Source: Paraburkholderia panacisoli | Lineage (GTDB): Bacteria > Pseudomonadota > Gammaproteobacteria > Burkholderiales > Burkholderiaceae | DNA: 64,000 nt | NCBI RefSeq assembly: GCF_008369935.1 | Contig: NZ_VTUZ01000011.1 | Span: forward strand, 124,001 to 188,000 | Direction: 5' to 3' | Shown here: one piece after another, positions 47,883 to 56,398 of the stretch | How positions within the stretch are numbered: position 1 is the stretch's first letter | Layout of the letters: every line of letters starts with the position of its first letter | Program-made: the position numbers and the translations under genes | The notes under the pieces: generated by a model | The model's database searches: none | What the model was told of the DNA's origin: nothing | Seen by the model: the letters and a program-made list of their open reading frames with translations, nothing else

Positions 47883-49523
47883 ATGGAACCGTCAGCACAC
47901 GTCGATACTTTCGCGCGCGACAATCTTCCGCCGCAAGACCAGTGGCCCGTTTTTCTGCTCGACAACCCGGACGTGGCCTATCCGGCGCGCCTGAACTGCG
48001 CGACCGAGCTACTCGAACGGACCATCGAAGCGGGTCATCGCGACCGTCCGGCGATCTGGTCCGAGGTGGACGGCGCGCCGCGCGCCACCACCTATGGCGA
48101 ACTGCTTGGGCTCGTCAATCGCAGCGCTCACGTGCTGGTCGACGAGATGGGTCTGCGGCCCGGCAACCGGGTGCTGCTGCGCGGGCCGAACACTTTGCAG
48201 ATGGCCGTCGCCGCGCTCGCGGCGCTGAAGGCGGGTTTGGTCGTGGTGCCGACCATGCCCTTGCTGCGCGCTAAGGAACTGAAGCAGATCATCGGCAAGG
48301 CGCAGATCAGCGCGGCGTTGTGCGACGCGCGCCTGACCGAAGAACTGGCGCGCTGCGCCGATCCTCGCGACGAGTTCTACTGCCCGTGCCTGAAGCAGAC
48401 GCGCCGGTTCCACGACGACGCCGCCGATTCGCTCGACACCCTCGCGGTCAACAAGCCCGACCACTTCACCGCATGCGACACCGCCGCCGACGACGTCTGC
48501 CTGATCGCCTTCACGAGCGGCACGACCGGCGCGCCGAAAGGCTGCATGCACTTTCATCGCGACGTGCTGGCGATGTGCGATCTGTTCCCGCGCCATGTGC
48601 TCAGGCCATCGTCGAGCGATGTGTTTTGCGGCACGCCGCCGCTCGCGTTTACGTTCGGGCTCGGCGGCCTGCTGTGCTTTCCACTGCGGGTGGGCGCGTC
48701 CACGGTGCTGATCGAGAAGCTAACGCCCGAGACGCTGTTGCAAACCGTCGAACGTTTTCACGCGACCATCATGTTCACCGCGCCGACCTTTTACCGGCAA
48801 ATGGCGCCGCTCGTCGCGCGTCATGACATGTCGAGCCTGAAGAAGACCGTGTCGGCCGGAGAAGCGCTGCCGGATTCCACGCGGCGTTTGTGGCGTGACG
48901 CGACCGGCATCGACATGATCGACGGCATCGGCGGCACCGAGCTGATCCACATTTTCATTTCGGCGCAGGGCGAGCAGATTCGTCCGCACGCGATCGGCCG
49001 CGCGGTGCCGGGCTACGTCGTGCAGGCCGTCGACGACGCGATGCAGCCTGTGCCGCCCGGCACGATCGGCAAACTCGCGGTGCGCGGGCCGACCGGCTGC
49101 CGCTATCTCGCCGACGAGCGGCAGGCGAGGTTCGTGCGCGACGGCTGGAATCTGCCGGGCGATTCGGTCTATCTCGACGAGGACGGCTACGTGTTCTACC
49201 AGGCGCGCGCCGACGACATGATCGTTTCGGCCGGGTACAACATTTCCGGTCCCGAAGTGGAGAGCGTGCTGCTGCAACACGAAGCGGTGTCCGAATGCGG
49301 GGTCATCGGCGTGGCGGACGAGACTCGCGGACAGATCGTCAAGGCGTTCGTCGTGCTCAACCCAGGTTATGAGCCGGACGACAAACTGGTCGCGCAACTG
49401 CAGGATTTCGTGAAAAATAGCGTGGCGCCGTATAAATACCCACGCGTCATCACGTTCGTCAATGCATTGCCGCGCACCGAAACCGGCAAGCTCAAACGCT
49501 TCGAGCTGCGCTCGATGACTTAA
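47883..49523 (+). CDS. Aryl-CoA ligase (2-aminobenzoate/benzoate-CoA ligase type)
   Basis: A 546-residue AMP-forming ligase. Motifs are TSGTTGAPKGCMH (P-loop), GTPPLAFTFGLGG, GGTELIHIF and the C-terminal YQARADDMIVSAGYNISGPEVE and RTETGKLKRFEL with the catalytic Lys. It resembles the benzoate-CoA ligase family, especially the 2-aminobenzoate-activating members. It forms the CoA thioester that the monooxygenase uses. There is a 67-base gap before it. Confidence 0.92.
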   Translation: MEPSAHVDTFARDNLPPQDQWPVFLLDNPDVAYPARLNCATELLERTIEAGHRDRPAIWSEVDGAPRATTYGELLGLVNRSAHVLVDEMGLRPGNRVLLRGPNTLQMAVAALAALKAGLVVVPTMPLLRAKELKQIIGKAQISAALCDARLTEELARCADPRDEFYCPCLKQTRRFHDDAADSLDTLAVNKPDHFTACDTAADDVCLIAFTSGTTGAPKGCMHFHRDVLAMCDLFPRHVLRPSSSDVFCGTPPLAFTFGLGGLLCFPLRVGASTVLIEKLTPETLLQTVERFHATIMFTAPTFYRQMAPLVARHDMSSLKKTVSAGEALPDSTRRLWRDATGIDMIDGIGGTELIHIFISAQGEQIRPHAIGRAVPGYVVQAVDDAMQPVPPGTIGKLAVRGPTGCRYLADERQARFVRDGWNLPGDSVYLDEDGYVFYQARADDMIVSAGYNISGPEVESVLLQHEAVSECGVIGVADETRGQIVKAFVVLNPGYEPDDKLVAQLQDFVKNSVAPYKYPRVITFVNALPRTETGKLKRFELRSMT

Positions 49524-49550
49524 CCCGCTTTCGACATGGAGACACACCGC

Positions 49551-50774
49551 ATGGCAGCCTCTTTCATCGAAGTCGTCGCCCAGGATGGCGGCCGTTTCAA
49601 CGCCTACGTCGCACGTCCGGCGCAGGGGTCGGGACCAGGCCTCGTGCTGTTGCAGGAGATCTTCGGCATCAACGACACGATGAAGGCGACCGCCGACCGC
49701 TACGCCGAGGAAGGCTATGTGGTGCTGGTGCCGGATCTGTTCTGGCGCGTCAAGCCGGGCATCGAACTCGGTTACGGCGACGCTGACATGCAGCAGGCGC
49801 TCGGCTATCTCGGTCAGTTCGACGTCGATCTCGCCATCGACGATATCGCCGCGACCCTCGCCGCGTTGCGCGCGATGCCCGAGCAGGCCGGCAAGGTCGG
49901 CACGGTGGGCTACTGCCTCGGCGGCAAGCTCGCGTTCCTGAGCGCAGCGCGCACCGACGTCGACTGCGCGGTCAGCTACTACGGCGTGGGGCTCGAAGCA
50001 TATCTGGACGAATTGCCCGCCGTGCGCTGCCCGATGGTGTTCCACTTCCCCGAAAACGACGCGCATTGTCCGCCGGCCACGCGCGAGCGAATCAGCGCCG
50101 CGCTGGGAACGCGTGCGCAAGTCGAGCAGTACGTGTACCCCGGTTGCGATCACGCGTTCGCCGCGCCGGCGCGGCCGCAGTACGACAAGCCCGCCGCGAT
50201 GATGGCGTACTCGCGCACGCTCGCGCTGCTGCGCAAGGTGCTCGGCCCGGTCTACGATCTGAACGCGCTGTGGGAAGCGCACTGCTACCACGAGTTCGCC
50301 ACGCGCGATGTGGACGCGGTGATGCCGACCATGGTCGCCGAGCCCTACGTCAACCACGTGCCGACGATGACCGGCGGGGTCGGCCATGACCGGCTCAAGC
50401 GCTTCTACACGCACCACTTCGTCAACTCGAATCCGCCCGATACGAAGCTGATTCCGATTTCACGCACGATCGGTGCGGACCGTATCGTCGACGAATTCAT
50501 TTTCAGTTGCACGCATAGTTGTGAAATCGACTGGCTGTTGCCGGGTGTCGCGCCGACCGGCAAGTATTTCGAAGTGCCGATGCTGGCGGTGGTGTGCTTC
50601 CGTGGCGACAAGCTTTACAACGAGCACATCTATTGGGATCAGGCTTCGGTGCTGGTTCAAGTAGGCTTGCTGAATCCCGAAGGGCTGCCGGTGGCCGGGA
50701 TCGAAAGCGCGCGCAAGCTGCTCGACGAAGCGTTGCCGTCGAATGAGTTAATGGGCAGCAAGGCGCGCGTGTGA
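49551..50774 (+). CDS. Dienelactone hydrolase / NTF2-like fusion
   Basis: A 407-residue fusion. Residues 1-220 are a dienelactone hydrolase fold with the Cys-Asp-His triad: GYCLGGKLA (Cys), PENDAHCPP (Asp) and GCDHAFAAP (His). Residues about 235-400 (WEAHCYHEFATRDVDAVMPTM...LVQVGLLNPEGLPV) look like an NTF2/SnoaL-like small alpha+beta barrel. ATG 49551 follows a GGAGA site. As last operon gene it may hydrolyse a lactone or ring product; the joining of these two domains is uncommon in my knowledge. Confidence 0.85.
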   Translation: MAASFIEVVAQDGGRFNAYVARPAQGSGPGLVLLQEIFGINDTMKATADRYAEEGYVVLVPDLFWRVKPGIELGYGDADMQQALGYLGQFDVDLAIDDIAATLAALRAMPEQAGKVGTVGYCLGGKLAFLSAARTDVDCAVSYYGVGLEAYLDELPAVRCPMVFHFPENDAHCPPATRERISAALGTRAQVEQYVYPGCDHAFAAPARPQYDKPAAMMAYSRTLALLRKVLGPVYDLNALWEAHCYHEFATRDVDAVMPTMVAEPYVNHVPTMTGGVGHDRLKRFYTHHFVNSNPPDTKLIPISRTIGADRIVDEFIFSCTHSCEIDWLLPGVAPTGKYFEVPMLAVVCFRGDKLYNEHIYWDQASVLVQVGLLNPEGLPVAGIESARKLLDEALPSNELMGSKARV

Positions 50775-50874
50775 ACCGCCGCATGAGTCAGAGGGACGCG
50801 AGGTGCGACTAGAGCCACATCTCGGCACAACGTCCCTATGATGTGACGCTCCACTCGCCAACGTCCATCGACCC

Positions 50875-51552
50875 ATGCTGACCGTCCATCATCTGAACAA
50901 CTCCCGCTCGCAACGCGTGTTGTGGCTGCTTGAAGAACTCGGCGTGCCGTACGAGATCAAGCGTTACGAGCGCGACCCGAAAACGATGCTCGCGCCGCCC
51001 GAGTTGCGCGCGGTGCATCCGCTCGGCAAGTCGCCCGTCATTACCGACGACGGCGTGACCATCGCGGAGTCGGGCGCGATCGTCGAGTATCTGGTCGGCA
51101 AGTACGGTCACGGGCGTTTTGCGCCGGCGCCCGACACGGCGGAACGCTTGCGCTACACGTACTGGCTGCACTACGCGGAAGGCTCGGCGATGCCGCCGCT
51201 GCTGCTCAAGCTGGTGGCGCTGCGCATCGCCGGCGCGCCGATGCCGTTCTTCGCCAAACCGATCGCGCGCAAGATCGCGGCGACGTTGCAATCGAGCTTC
51301 GTCGACCCGCAACTGAAATTGCACCTCGGCTATATCGACAAGGAATTGAGCGCGACCGGCTGGTTCGCCGGCAATGACTTCACCGCCGCCGACGTGCAGA
51401 TGAGCTTCCCGCTCGAAGCCGCGACGGCGCGCGGCGGTATGGAAGGCCGGTTGCCCGCGATAGCCGGCTTCCTGAAGCGCATTCACGCGCGGCCCGCGTA
51501 TCAGCGTGCGCTCGAACGCGGCGGCAAGTACGAGATTCTCCACGGCAACTGA
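50875..51552 (+). CDS. Glutathione S-transferase family protein
   Basis: A 225-residue GST. The thioredoxin-like N-terminal domain has LNNSRSQRVLWLLEELGVPYEI and SPVITDDGVTIAESGAIVEYLV, where Ser/Asn near residue 10 may act at the glutathione site. The helical domain follows from residue 90. It is a lone gene about 100 bases past the catabolic operon and may detoxify reactive aromatic intermediates. Confidence 0.93.
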   Translation: MLTVHHLNNSRSQRVLWLLEELGVPYEIKRYERDPKTMLAPPELRAVHPLGKSPVITDDGVTIAESGAIVEYLVGKYGHGRFAPAPDTAERLRYTYWLHYAEGSAMPPLLLKLVALRIAGAPMPFFAKPIARKIAATLQSSFVDPQLKLHLGYIDKELSATGWFAGNDFTAADVQMSFPLEAATARGGMEGRLPAIAGFLKRIHARPAYQRALERGGKYEILHGN

Positions 51553-51752
51553 CGACGCCCGCCGCGCGGGATTGCGTAGTCGCGGCGGCTTTCGTAGCGG
51601 GGTTTCGTAGTGTGACGCGAAACTCGCGAATGCTAGACTCAAGAATCCCATTGCTCTCGACATATGGCCCGCGTTCCGCAAGCGGCGGCACTTACGTCCC
51701 GCCGCGGGTCGAGTCCCTTGAATCCGCGCGAGCGCGGCACAGGAGCGCCCGC

Positions 51753-53249
51753 ATGACCCATTCCATTCACGGCAGGCAACGCTGGCTGGCGCTGATCGTC
51801 CTGTGCCTGGGCGTCTTGATGATCGTGCTCGACACTACCATCGTCAACGTCGCGCTGCCGTCCATCGCGGCGGATCTCGGTTTCACCGAAACCTCGCTGG
51901 TCTGGGTAGTCAACGCGTACATGCTGACCTTCGGCGGCTTTCTGCTGCTCGGCGGACGACTCGGCGATCTGTACGGTCACCGCAAGCTGTTTCTCGGCGG
52001 CATCACGCTGTTCACGCTGGCGTCGCTCGCTTGCGGGATGGCGAACTCGCAAATCCTGCTGGTCGGCGCGCGCGCCGTGCAGGGACTCGGCGGCGCGGTC
52101 GTCTCGGCGGTATCGCTGTCGCTGATCATGAATCTGTTCACCGAGTCCGGCGAGCGTGCGAAGGCAATGGGCGTTTATGGCTTCGTCTGCGCGGGCGGCG
52201 GCAGTATCGGCGTGCTGCTGGGCGGGCTGCTCACCAACCTGCTGAGCTGGCACTGGATCTTTCTCGTCAATCTGCCGATCGGTGTCGCCGTGTACGCAGC
52301 GTGTGTCGCGCTGCTGCCGGCCGCTCGCGGCCATGCTCACGGCGAGCGGCTCGACGTGGCCGGCGCGGTAACGGTCACCGCGTCGCTGATGCTGGCCGTC
52401 TACGCGGTGGTCAACGCCAATGAAGCGGGCTGGACCTCGGCTCAAACGCTCGGCTTGCTGTTCGCCGCGCTCGTGCTGCTGGCCGCGTTCCTGGTGATCG
52501 AAGCGCGGGTCCAGCATCCGTTGATGCCGCTCGGCCTGTTCCGCTTGCGCAATGTCGCGATCGCGAACGTGACCGCCGTGCTGTGGGCGGCGGCGATGTT
52601 CGCGTGGTTCTTCATCTCCGCGCTGTACCTGCAGCGCGTGCTCGGCTACCGGCCGTTGCAGGTCGGGCTCGCGTTCCTGCCGTCGAATCTGATCATGGCG
52701 TTTTTCTCGCTCGGCCTGTCGGCGCGCGTGGTGATGCGCTTCGGCCTGCGCCGTCCGCTGGCGGCGGGTCTGCTGATGGCGGCGTGCGCGCTCGCGTGGT
52801 TCGCACGCGCACCGGTCGGCGGCAGCTTCGTGCCCGACGTGCTGCCCGGCATGATCCTGCTCGGCGTCGGCGCGGGCATCGCGTTCAATCCGATGCTGCT
52901 CGCCGCGATGAGCGACGTCGATCCGGCCGATTCGGGCCTCGCGTCCGGGATTGTCAATACGTCGTTCATGATGGGCGGTGCGCTTGGGCTTGCGGTGCTT
53001 GCGAGTCTCGCGGCCGCGCGCAGCGACGCGCTGCAAGCAGCGGGGAGCGCGACGGCAGCGCTGAATAGCGGCTATCACGTGGCGTTTGCGTTGGGCGCGA
53101 TTTTCGCTGCGGCGGCCGGCATTCTTGGCGGCTTGCTGTTGCGGCCGGGGCAGCCCGGGCAGCCGGGCGGCGCGGGCGCTCATGGCGTGCCGGTATCGTC
53201 GGAACCTGCGCGCGCCACCGGCGACGAAGCGACGACCGAAAACTACTGA
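51753..53249 (+). CDS. MFS transporter, DHA2 (14-helix drug:H+ antiporter) type
   Basis: A 498-residue exporter. Helix 1 carries LGVLMIVLDTTIVNVALPSIA, the DHA2 motif D1, followed by LGGRLGDLYGHRKLFLGG (motif A) and GLGGAVVSAVSLSLIMNLF. About 14 membrane segments are expected. ATG 51753 follows AGGAG. Such pumps export drugs, dyes or aromatic compounds. It stands alone; its position after a catabolic cluster may be coincidental. Confidence 0.95.
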   Translation: MTHSIHGRQRWLALIVLCLGVLMIVLDTTIVNVALPSIAADLGFTETSLVWVVNAYMLTFGGFLLLGGRLGDLYGHRKLFLGGITLFTLASLACGMANSQILLVGARAVQGLGGAVVSAVSLSLIMNLFTESGERAKAMGVYGFVCAGGGSIGVLLGGLLTNLLSWHWIFLVNLPIGVAVYAACVALLPAARGHAHGERLDVAGAVTVTASLMLAVYAVVNANEAGWTSAQTLGLLFAALVLLAAFLVIEARVQHPLMPLGLFRLRNVAIANVTAVLWAAAMFAWFFISALYLQRVLGYRPLQVGLAFLPSNLIMAFFSLGLSARVVMRFGLRRPLAAGLLMAACALAWFARAPVGGSFVPDVLPGMILLGVGAGIAFNPMLLAAMSDVDPADSGLASGIVNTSFMMGGALGLAVLASLAAARSDALQAAGSATAALNSGYHVAFALGAIFAAAAGILGGLLLRPGQPGQPGGAGAHGVPVSSEPARATGDEATTENY

Positions 53250-53351
53250 GCCGCGCGTCGTCACGCGGAACCCGCTGCAAAACCGCAATCGCGATCAAAC
53301 GCGGTGCCTCGCCGCTGGCTATGCTGACTTCATGCTGACACGAGAGCCGAT

Positions 53352-54185
53352 ATGAACCCGGTCGGAAAAGCGCTCTGGTTTATCGAAAGCCATTTTGCAG
53401 GCGATTTGACGCTCGACGACATCGCCCAATGCGGGTGCGTGTCGCGCTTTCATCTGGCGCGGGCTTTCGAAGCGGCCACCGGACTTTCGGTGATGCGCTA
53501 CGTGCGCGCGCGCCGTCTGAGCGAAGCCGCGCGACGTCTCGCCGATGGCGCGCCCGACATTCTCGCGGTCGCCATCGACGCCGGTTACGGTTCTCATGAA
53601 GCATTCACCCGCGCGTTTCACGAGCAATTCGGACTCACGCCCGAAGCGCTGCGCGCGCGGGGCCAGCTGGATGACATCGCCATCGTGGAGCCGATCAAAA
53701 TGGACGAAACCCTTCTCACGCATCTGGAGCCGCCGCGCTTCGAAGACGGCAAGCCGTTTCTCGTCGCGGGTCTGAGCGAGCGCTATACGTGCGACACCAG
53801 CATGGCGATTCCATCGCAATGGCAGCGCTTCGGCGCGTACTTCGGCAAGGTGCCGGGCCAAGTGGGCAGCGTCGCTTACGGCGTGTGCTACAACGCGGAC
53901 GATGCGGGCAATTTCGATTATCTGTGCGGCGTCGAAGTCAGCGATTTTTCGGCGTTGCCGGCGGAGCTAAGCCGCATGCGGATCGCCGCGCAGAAGTATG
54001 CGGTGTTTAGTCATCGCGAGCATATTTCGGCGATTCGCCGCACGTTGAATACGATCTGGAATCAGTGGCTGCCGGCGTCGGGCCACGTGCCTGCGGATGC
54101 GCCGAATTTCGAGCGGTATGGCGAGCAGTTTGATCCGGTGAGTGGGATGGGCGGGGTGGAGATCTGGTTGCCGCTGAAGGCGTGA
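53352..54185 (+). CDS. AraC-family regulator with GyrI-like effector domain
   Basis: A 277-residue protein. Two helix-turn-helix motifs occupy residues 5-105 (LTLDDIAQCGCVSRFHLARAFE; DILAVAIDAGYGSHEAFTRAF), and the C-terminal part (residues 130-277) is a GyrI-like ligand-binding domain (AAQKYAVFSHREHIS; VEIWLPLKA). Such Rob/SoxS-like proteins sense small molecules, often drugs. It is convergent with the threonyl-tRNA synthetase gene. Confidence 0.94.
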   Translation: MNPVGKALWFIESHFAGDLTLDDIAQCGCVSRFHLARAFEAATGLSVMRYVRARRLSEAARRLADGAPDILAVAIDAGYGSHEAFTRAFHEQFGLTPEALRARGQLDDIAIVEPIKMDETLLTHLEPPRFEDGKPFLVAGLSERYTCDTSMAIPSQWQRFGAYFGKVPGQVGSVAYGVCYNADDAGNFDYLCGVEVSDFSALPAELSRMRIAAQKYAVFSHREHISAIRRTLNTIWNQWLPASGHVPADAPNFERYGEQFDPVSGMGGVEIWLPLKA

Positions 54186-54191
54186 AGCCTG

Positions 54192-54219
54192 GAGACGGCG
54201 ACGCGCCCGCCGCCGTCTC
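54192..54219. terminator. Bidirectional terminator-like hairpin
   Basis: GAGACGGCG and CGCCGTCTC pair over 9 bp around a 10-base loop, between the convergent AraC and ThrRS genes. No T-runs, so efficiency is uncertain. Confidence 0.5.
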
Positions 54220-54234
54220 GAAGCGCCCCTCGCG

Positions 54235-55455
54235 TCACGCTCGCGCTGCCACCGGCGGCGGCAGCGCCGCCAGCCGCAAATGCTCGACACCCTCCGCGAA
54301 AGCCAGCGTCGACTGCCGTCCATCGCGCAGGCGAATGCTGATCGTCCGATCGCGCTCATCGCGTGAGCCCAACGCGACCAGGATCGGCACCTGCTTCTCG
54401 CGCGCATCGACGATCTTCTTCTCCAGCCGCTCGGGCCGGCTGTCGAGGCATGCCCTGATGCCCGCATCGTCGAGCGCCTGCATCAGCTCTTGCGCGTAGG
54501 CCACGTTCGCGTCGCTGATCGTCGCCACCACGACCTGTTCGGGCGCGAGCCACACCGGCAGCCAGCCTTCGTGATGTTCGAGCAGCATCGCGATGAAACG
54601 CTCCATGCTCCCCAGCACGGCGTGGTGAATCATCACGGGCCGCTCGCGCTCATTGCGCTCGTTGACGAATTCCGCGTCGAGCCGTTCGGGCAGCACGAAG
54701 TCGAGCTGGATCGTGCCGCATTGCCAGCGCCGCGCGCGGCTGTCCGTCAGATGAAACTCCAGTTTCGGCCCGTAAAACGCACCCTCGCCTTCGAGCAGGT
54801 TGAATGCGAGACCCGCCGCGCGCGCCGCATTAGCCAAAGCGTGTTCCGCGCGATCCCACGTTGCATCGCTGCCCGCTCGCGAAGCCGGCCGCGTCGCCAG
54901 CGCGACCTCGAACGCAGGAAAGCCGAGGTCCGCATAGACCGAACGCAACAGCGAGCAAAAGCGGCCGACTTCGGCTTCGATATGCGCGTGCGCGCAGAAC
55001 ACGTGCGCGTCGTCCTGCACGAAAGCGCGCGTGCGCTTCAGTCCTTCGAGCGACCCCGACGGTTCGTCGCGATGACAGGCGCCGAACTCGCTATAGCGAA
55101 CCGGCAACTCGCGGTATGAACGCACGCGCTGATTGAACACCTGCACATGGCAAGGACAGCTCATCGGTTTCAGGCAGAGCGCGCGCCCTTCTTCGGCGTC
55201 AGAGAGGGAGTACATCGCCGCGCCGAACTTATCCCAGTGACCGCTCTTCTCCCACAGCGAGCGCGCCAGCAACTGCGGCGTGCGAATCTCGCGAAAACCC
55301 GCACGACGCATGCGGGCGCGCACATAATCTTCCAGCACGCAATATAACGCCCAGCCGCGCGGATGCCAGAACACCATGCCGGCGCCTTCCTCTTGTTGAT
55401 GGAAGAGGTCGAGTTTGTTGCCTAGTACACGATGGTCGATGTCGTTCACAGTCAT
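54235..55455 (-). CDS. Threonyl-tRNA synthetase paralogue lacking editing domains
   Basis: A 406-residue class-II synthetase core with the anticodon-binding domain, against about 635 for normal ThrRS; both the TGS-like N1 and editing N2 domains are missing. Catalytic elements are present: the zinc ligands Cys in LKPMSCPCHVQ, His in DDAHVFC and His in MIHHAVLGSMERF, and motif 2 GACHRDEPSGSLEGLKRTRAF. The anticodon-binding part ends with the family pattern. ATG 55455 has its GGAG site too close; a GTG at 55449 would be better placed. It is controlled by an attenuator upstream. It may be a duplicate used under threonine shortage or inhibitor pressure. Confidence 0.9.
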   Translation of the reverse strand: MTVNDIDHRVLGNKLDLFHQQEEGAGMVFWHPRGWALYCVLEDYVRARMRRAGFREIRTPQLLARSLWEKSGHWDKFGAAMYSLSDAEEGRALCLKPMSCPCHVQVFNQRVRSYRELPVRYSEFGACHRDEPSGSLEGLKRTRAFVQDDAHVFCAHAHIEAEVGRFCSLLRSVYADLGFPAFEVALATRPASRAGSDATWDRAEHALANAARAAGLAFNLLEGEGAFYGPKLEFHLTDSRARRWQCGTIQLDFVLPERLDAEFVNERNERERPVMIHHAVLGSMERFIAMLLEHHEGWLPVWLAPEQVVVATISDANVAYAQELMQALDDAGIRACLDSRPERLEKKIVDAREKQVPILVALGSRDERDRTISIRLRDGRQSTLAFAEGVEHLRLAALPPPVAARA

Positions 55456-55542
55456 GCTCCGTTTGCTCGAATACCGTTGCAGATTCGCCGATGAATCGCC
55501 GGTGGATCGTTGATGGATGCCGAAAACGGAGAGCCAGAAACG

Positions 55543-55577
55543 CCAAAGGCCCCGTCCGTTTCCGGCGGGGCCTTTGG
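55543..55577 (-). terminator. Attenuator terminator of the ThrRS paralogue
   Basis: Perfect 12-bp arms CCAAAGGCCCCG and CGGGGCCTTTGG enclose an 11-base loop, lying between the Thr-rich leader and the synthetase gene, and ending about 88 bases before its start. The T-run beyond is weak (TTTGGCGTTTC). The 5' arm contains CCCGCC, which could instead pair with GGCGGG in the leader to form an antiterminator. Confidence 0.75.
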
Positions 55578-55602
55578 TGGTTTGCCACTGCGACTCTTGC
55601 TG

Positions 55603-55689
55603 CTAGCGCGCGCAACCTCCAGACGACCCGCCTGTGAAGGTGGTCGTGGTGGTGGTGACGGCAGCGAAGGGAATCGAGTGGAAGTCCAT
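55603..55689 (-). CDS. Threonine-rich leader peptide (28 aa)
   Basis: A 28-codon open frame starting at ATG 55689 and ending TAG, too short for normal gene finding. Residues 12-17 are six consecutive threonines (ACC or ACG codons), and residue 19 is a seventh, so a ribosome short of charged Thr-tRNA would stall there. Just after the Thr codons lies GGCGGG (55627-55632), able to pair with the terminator's 5' arm. Placed ahead of a terminator and a threonyl-tRNA synthetase, this is a textbook attenuation layout. A TTGACG at 55720-55725 could be its -35 box. Confidence 0.78.
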   Translation of the reverse strand: MDFHSIPFAAVTTTTTTFTGGSSGGCAR

Positions 55690-55868
55690 GGATCGACAGT
55701 AAGCGATTTTGTCAGCGCGCGTCAACCGCTATCGGGGCGAATGCTGCGCACGAGCCGCCCGCATAGCTGGCCATAAACATGCAATAAACGCTACGATGTA
55801 CGTCCGATCCGAGCCGACGCGTCCTCGCCCGGCGTCGATCAACCATCCAACTCATCGAGCACGTTGCC

Positions 55869-56354
55869 TTGACTATTCACATCCGCCCCGCCACCGCCGC
55901 CGACGCAGCGTTGATTCTTCGCTTCATCACCGAACTCGCGGTGTACGAAAAAGCCGAGCATGAAGTCGTCGCCGGCGTCAAAGACATCGAAGCCAGCCTG
56001 TTTTGCGCCGGCGCTCCGGCCAGGTCGCTCATTTGCGAAATGAACGGCGAGCCGGTAGGCTTCTGCGTCTACTTCTTTTCGTACTCCACGTGGCTCGGCA
56101 AACAGGGGCTTTACCTGGAAGACCTCTACGTGTCGCCGGCATCGCGCGGCAGCGGCGCAGGCAAACAGATGCTGCGCCACCTCGCGCAAATCGCGTGCGA
56201 TACCGGTTGCGGCCGCTTCGAATGGAGCGTGCTCGACTGGAACGAACCGGCGATCGGCTTCTATAAGTCGATCGGCGCGAGCGCGCAAAGCGAATGGGTG
56301 CGTTACCGGTTGGCGGGCGATGCGCTGAAGGCGTTTGCCGAAGGCGCCAACTGA
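55869..56354 (+). CDS. GNAT-family acetyltransferase
   Basis: A 161-residue GNAT enzyme. It starts at TTG 55869 (TIHIRPATAADAALILRFI), then shows YEKAEHEV, a GLYLEDLYVSPASRGSGAGKQML segment containing the acetyl-CoA loop (R-G-x-G-x-G), and EWSVLDWNEPAIGFYKSIGA. This pattern is that of the spermidine/diamine or thialysine acetyltransferase group; the substrate is not certain. No ribosome site of note is seen. It is divergent from the ThrRS leader. Confidence 0.88.
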   Translation: MTIHIRPATAADAALILRFITELAVYEKAEHEVVAGVKDIEASLFCAGAPARSLICEMNGEPVGFCVYFFSYSTWLGKQGLYLEDLYVSPASRGSGAGKQMLRHLAQIACDTGCGRFEWSVLDWNEPAIGFYKSIGASAQSEWVRYRLAGDALKAFAEGAN

Positions 56355-56398
56355 CGCAGGACACAGTGGCGCGAACACGTCGCGCCGCCTGCCGATCA

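Larger units (their letters stand above)
55456..55868. promoter_or_regulatory. Leader and intergenic region of the ThrRS paralogue and GNAT gene
   Basis: The minus-strand half holds the attenuator (leader peptide 55603-55689, terminator 55543-55577) and a possible promoter with TTGACG at 55720-55725 and a weak TTACTG at 55697-55702. The remainder up to the GNAT gene at 55869 has no other feature I can support. Confidence 0.6.

Noticed and set aside
51639-53288. 549-codon open frame on the minus strand
   Set aside because: It is the shadow of the DHA2 transporter gene: the composition is rich in Arg, His and Gln, with no family motifs, as happens opposite high-GC genes.
55510-55776. 88-codon frame on the plus strand over the attenuator
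   Set aside because: It is opposite the Thr leader and terminator and has no ribosome site; the minus-strand leader explains the region better.
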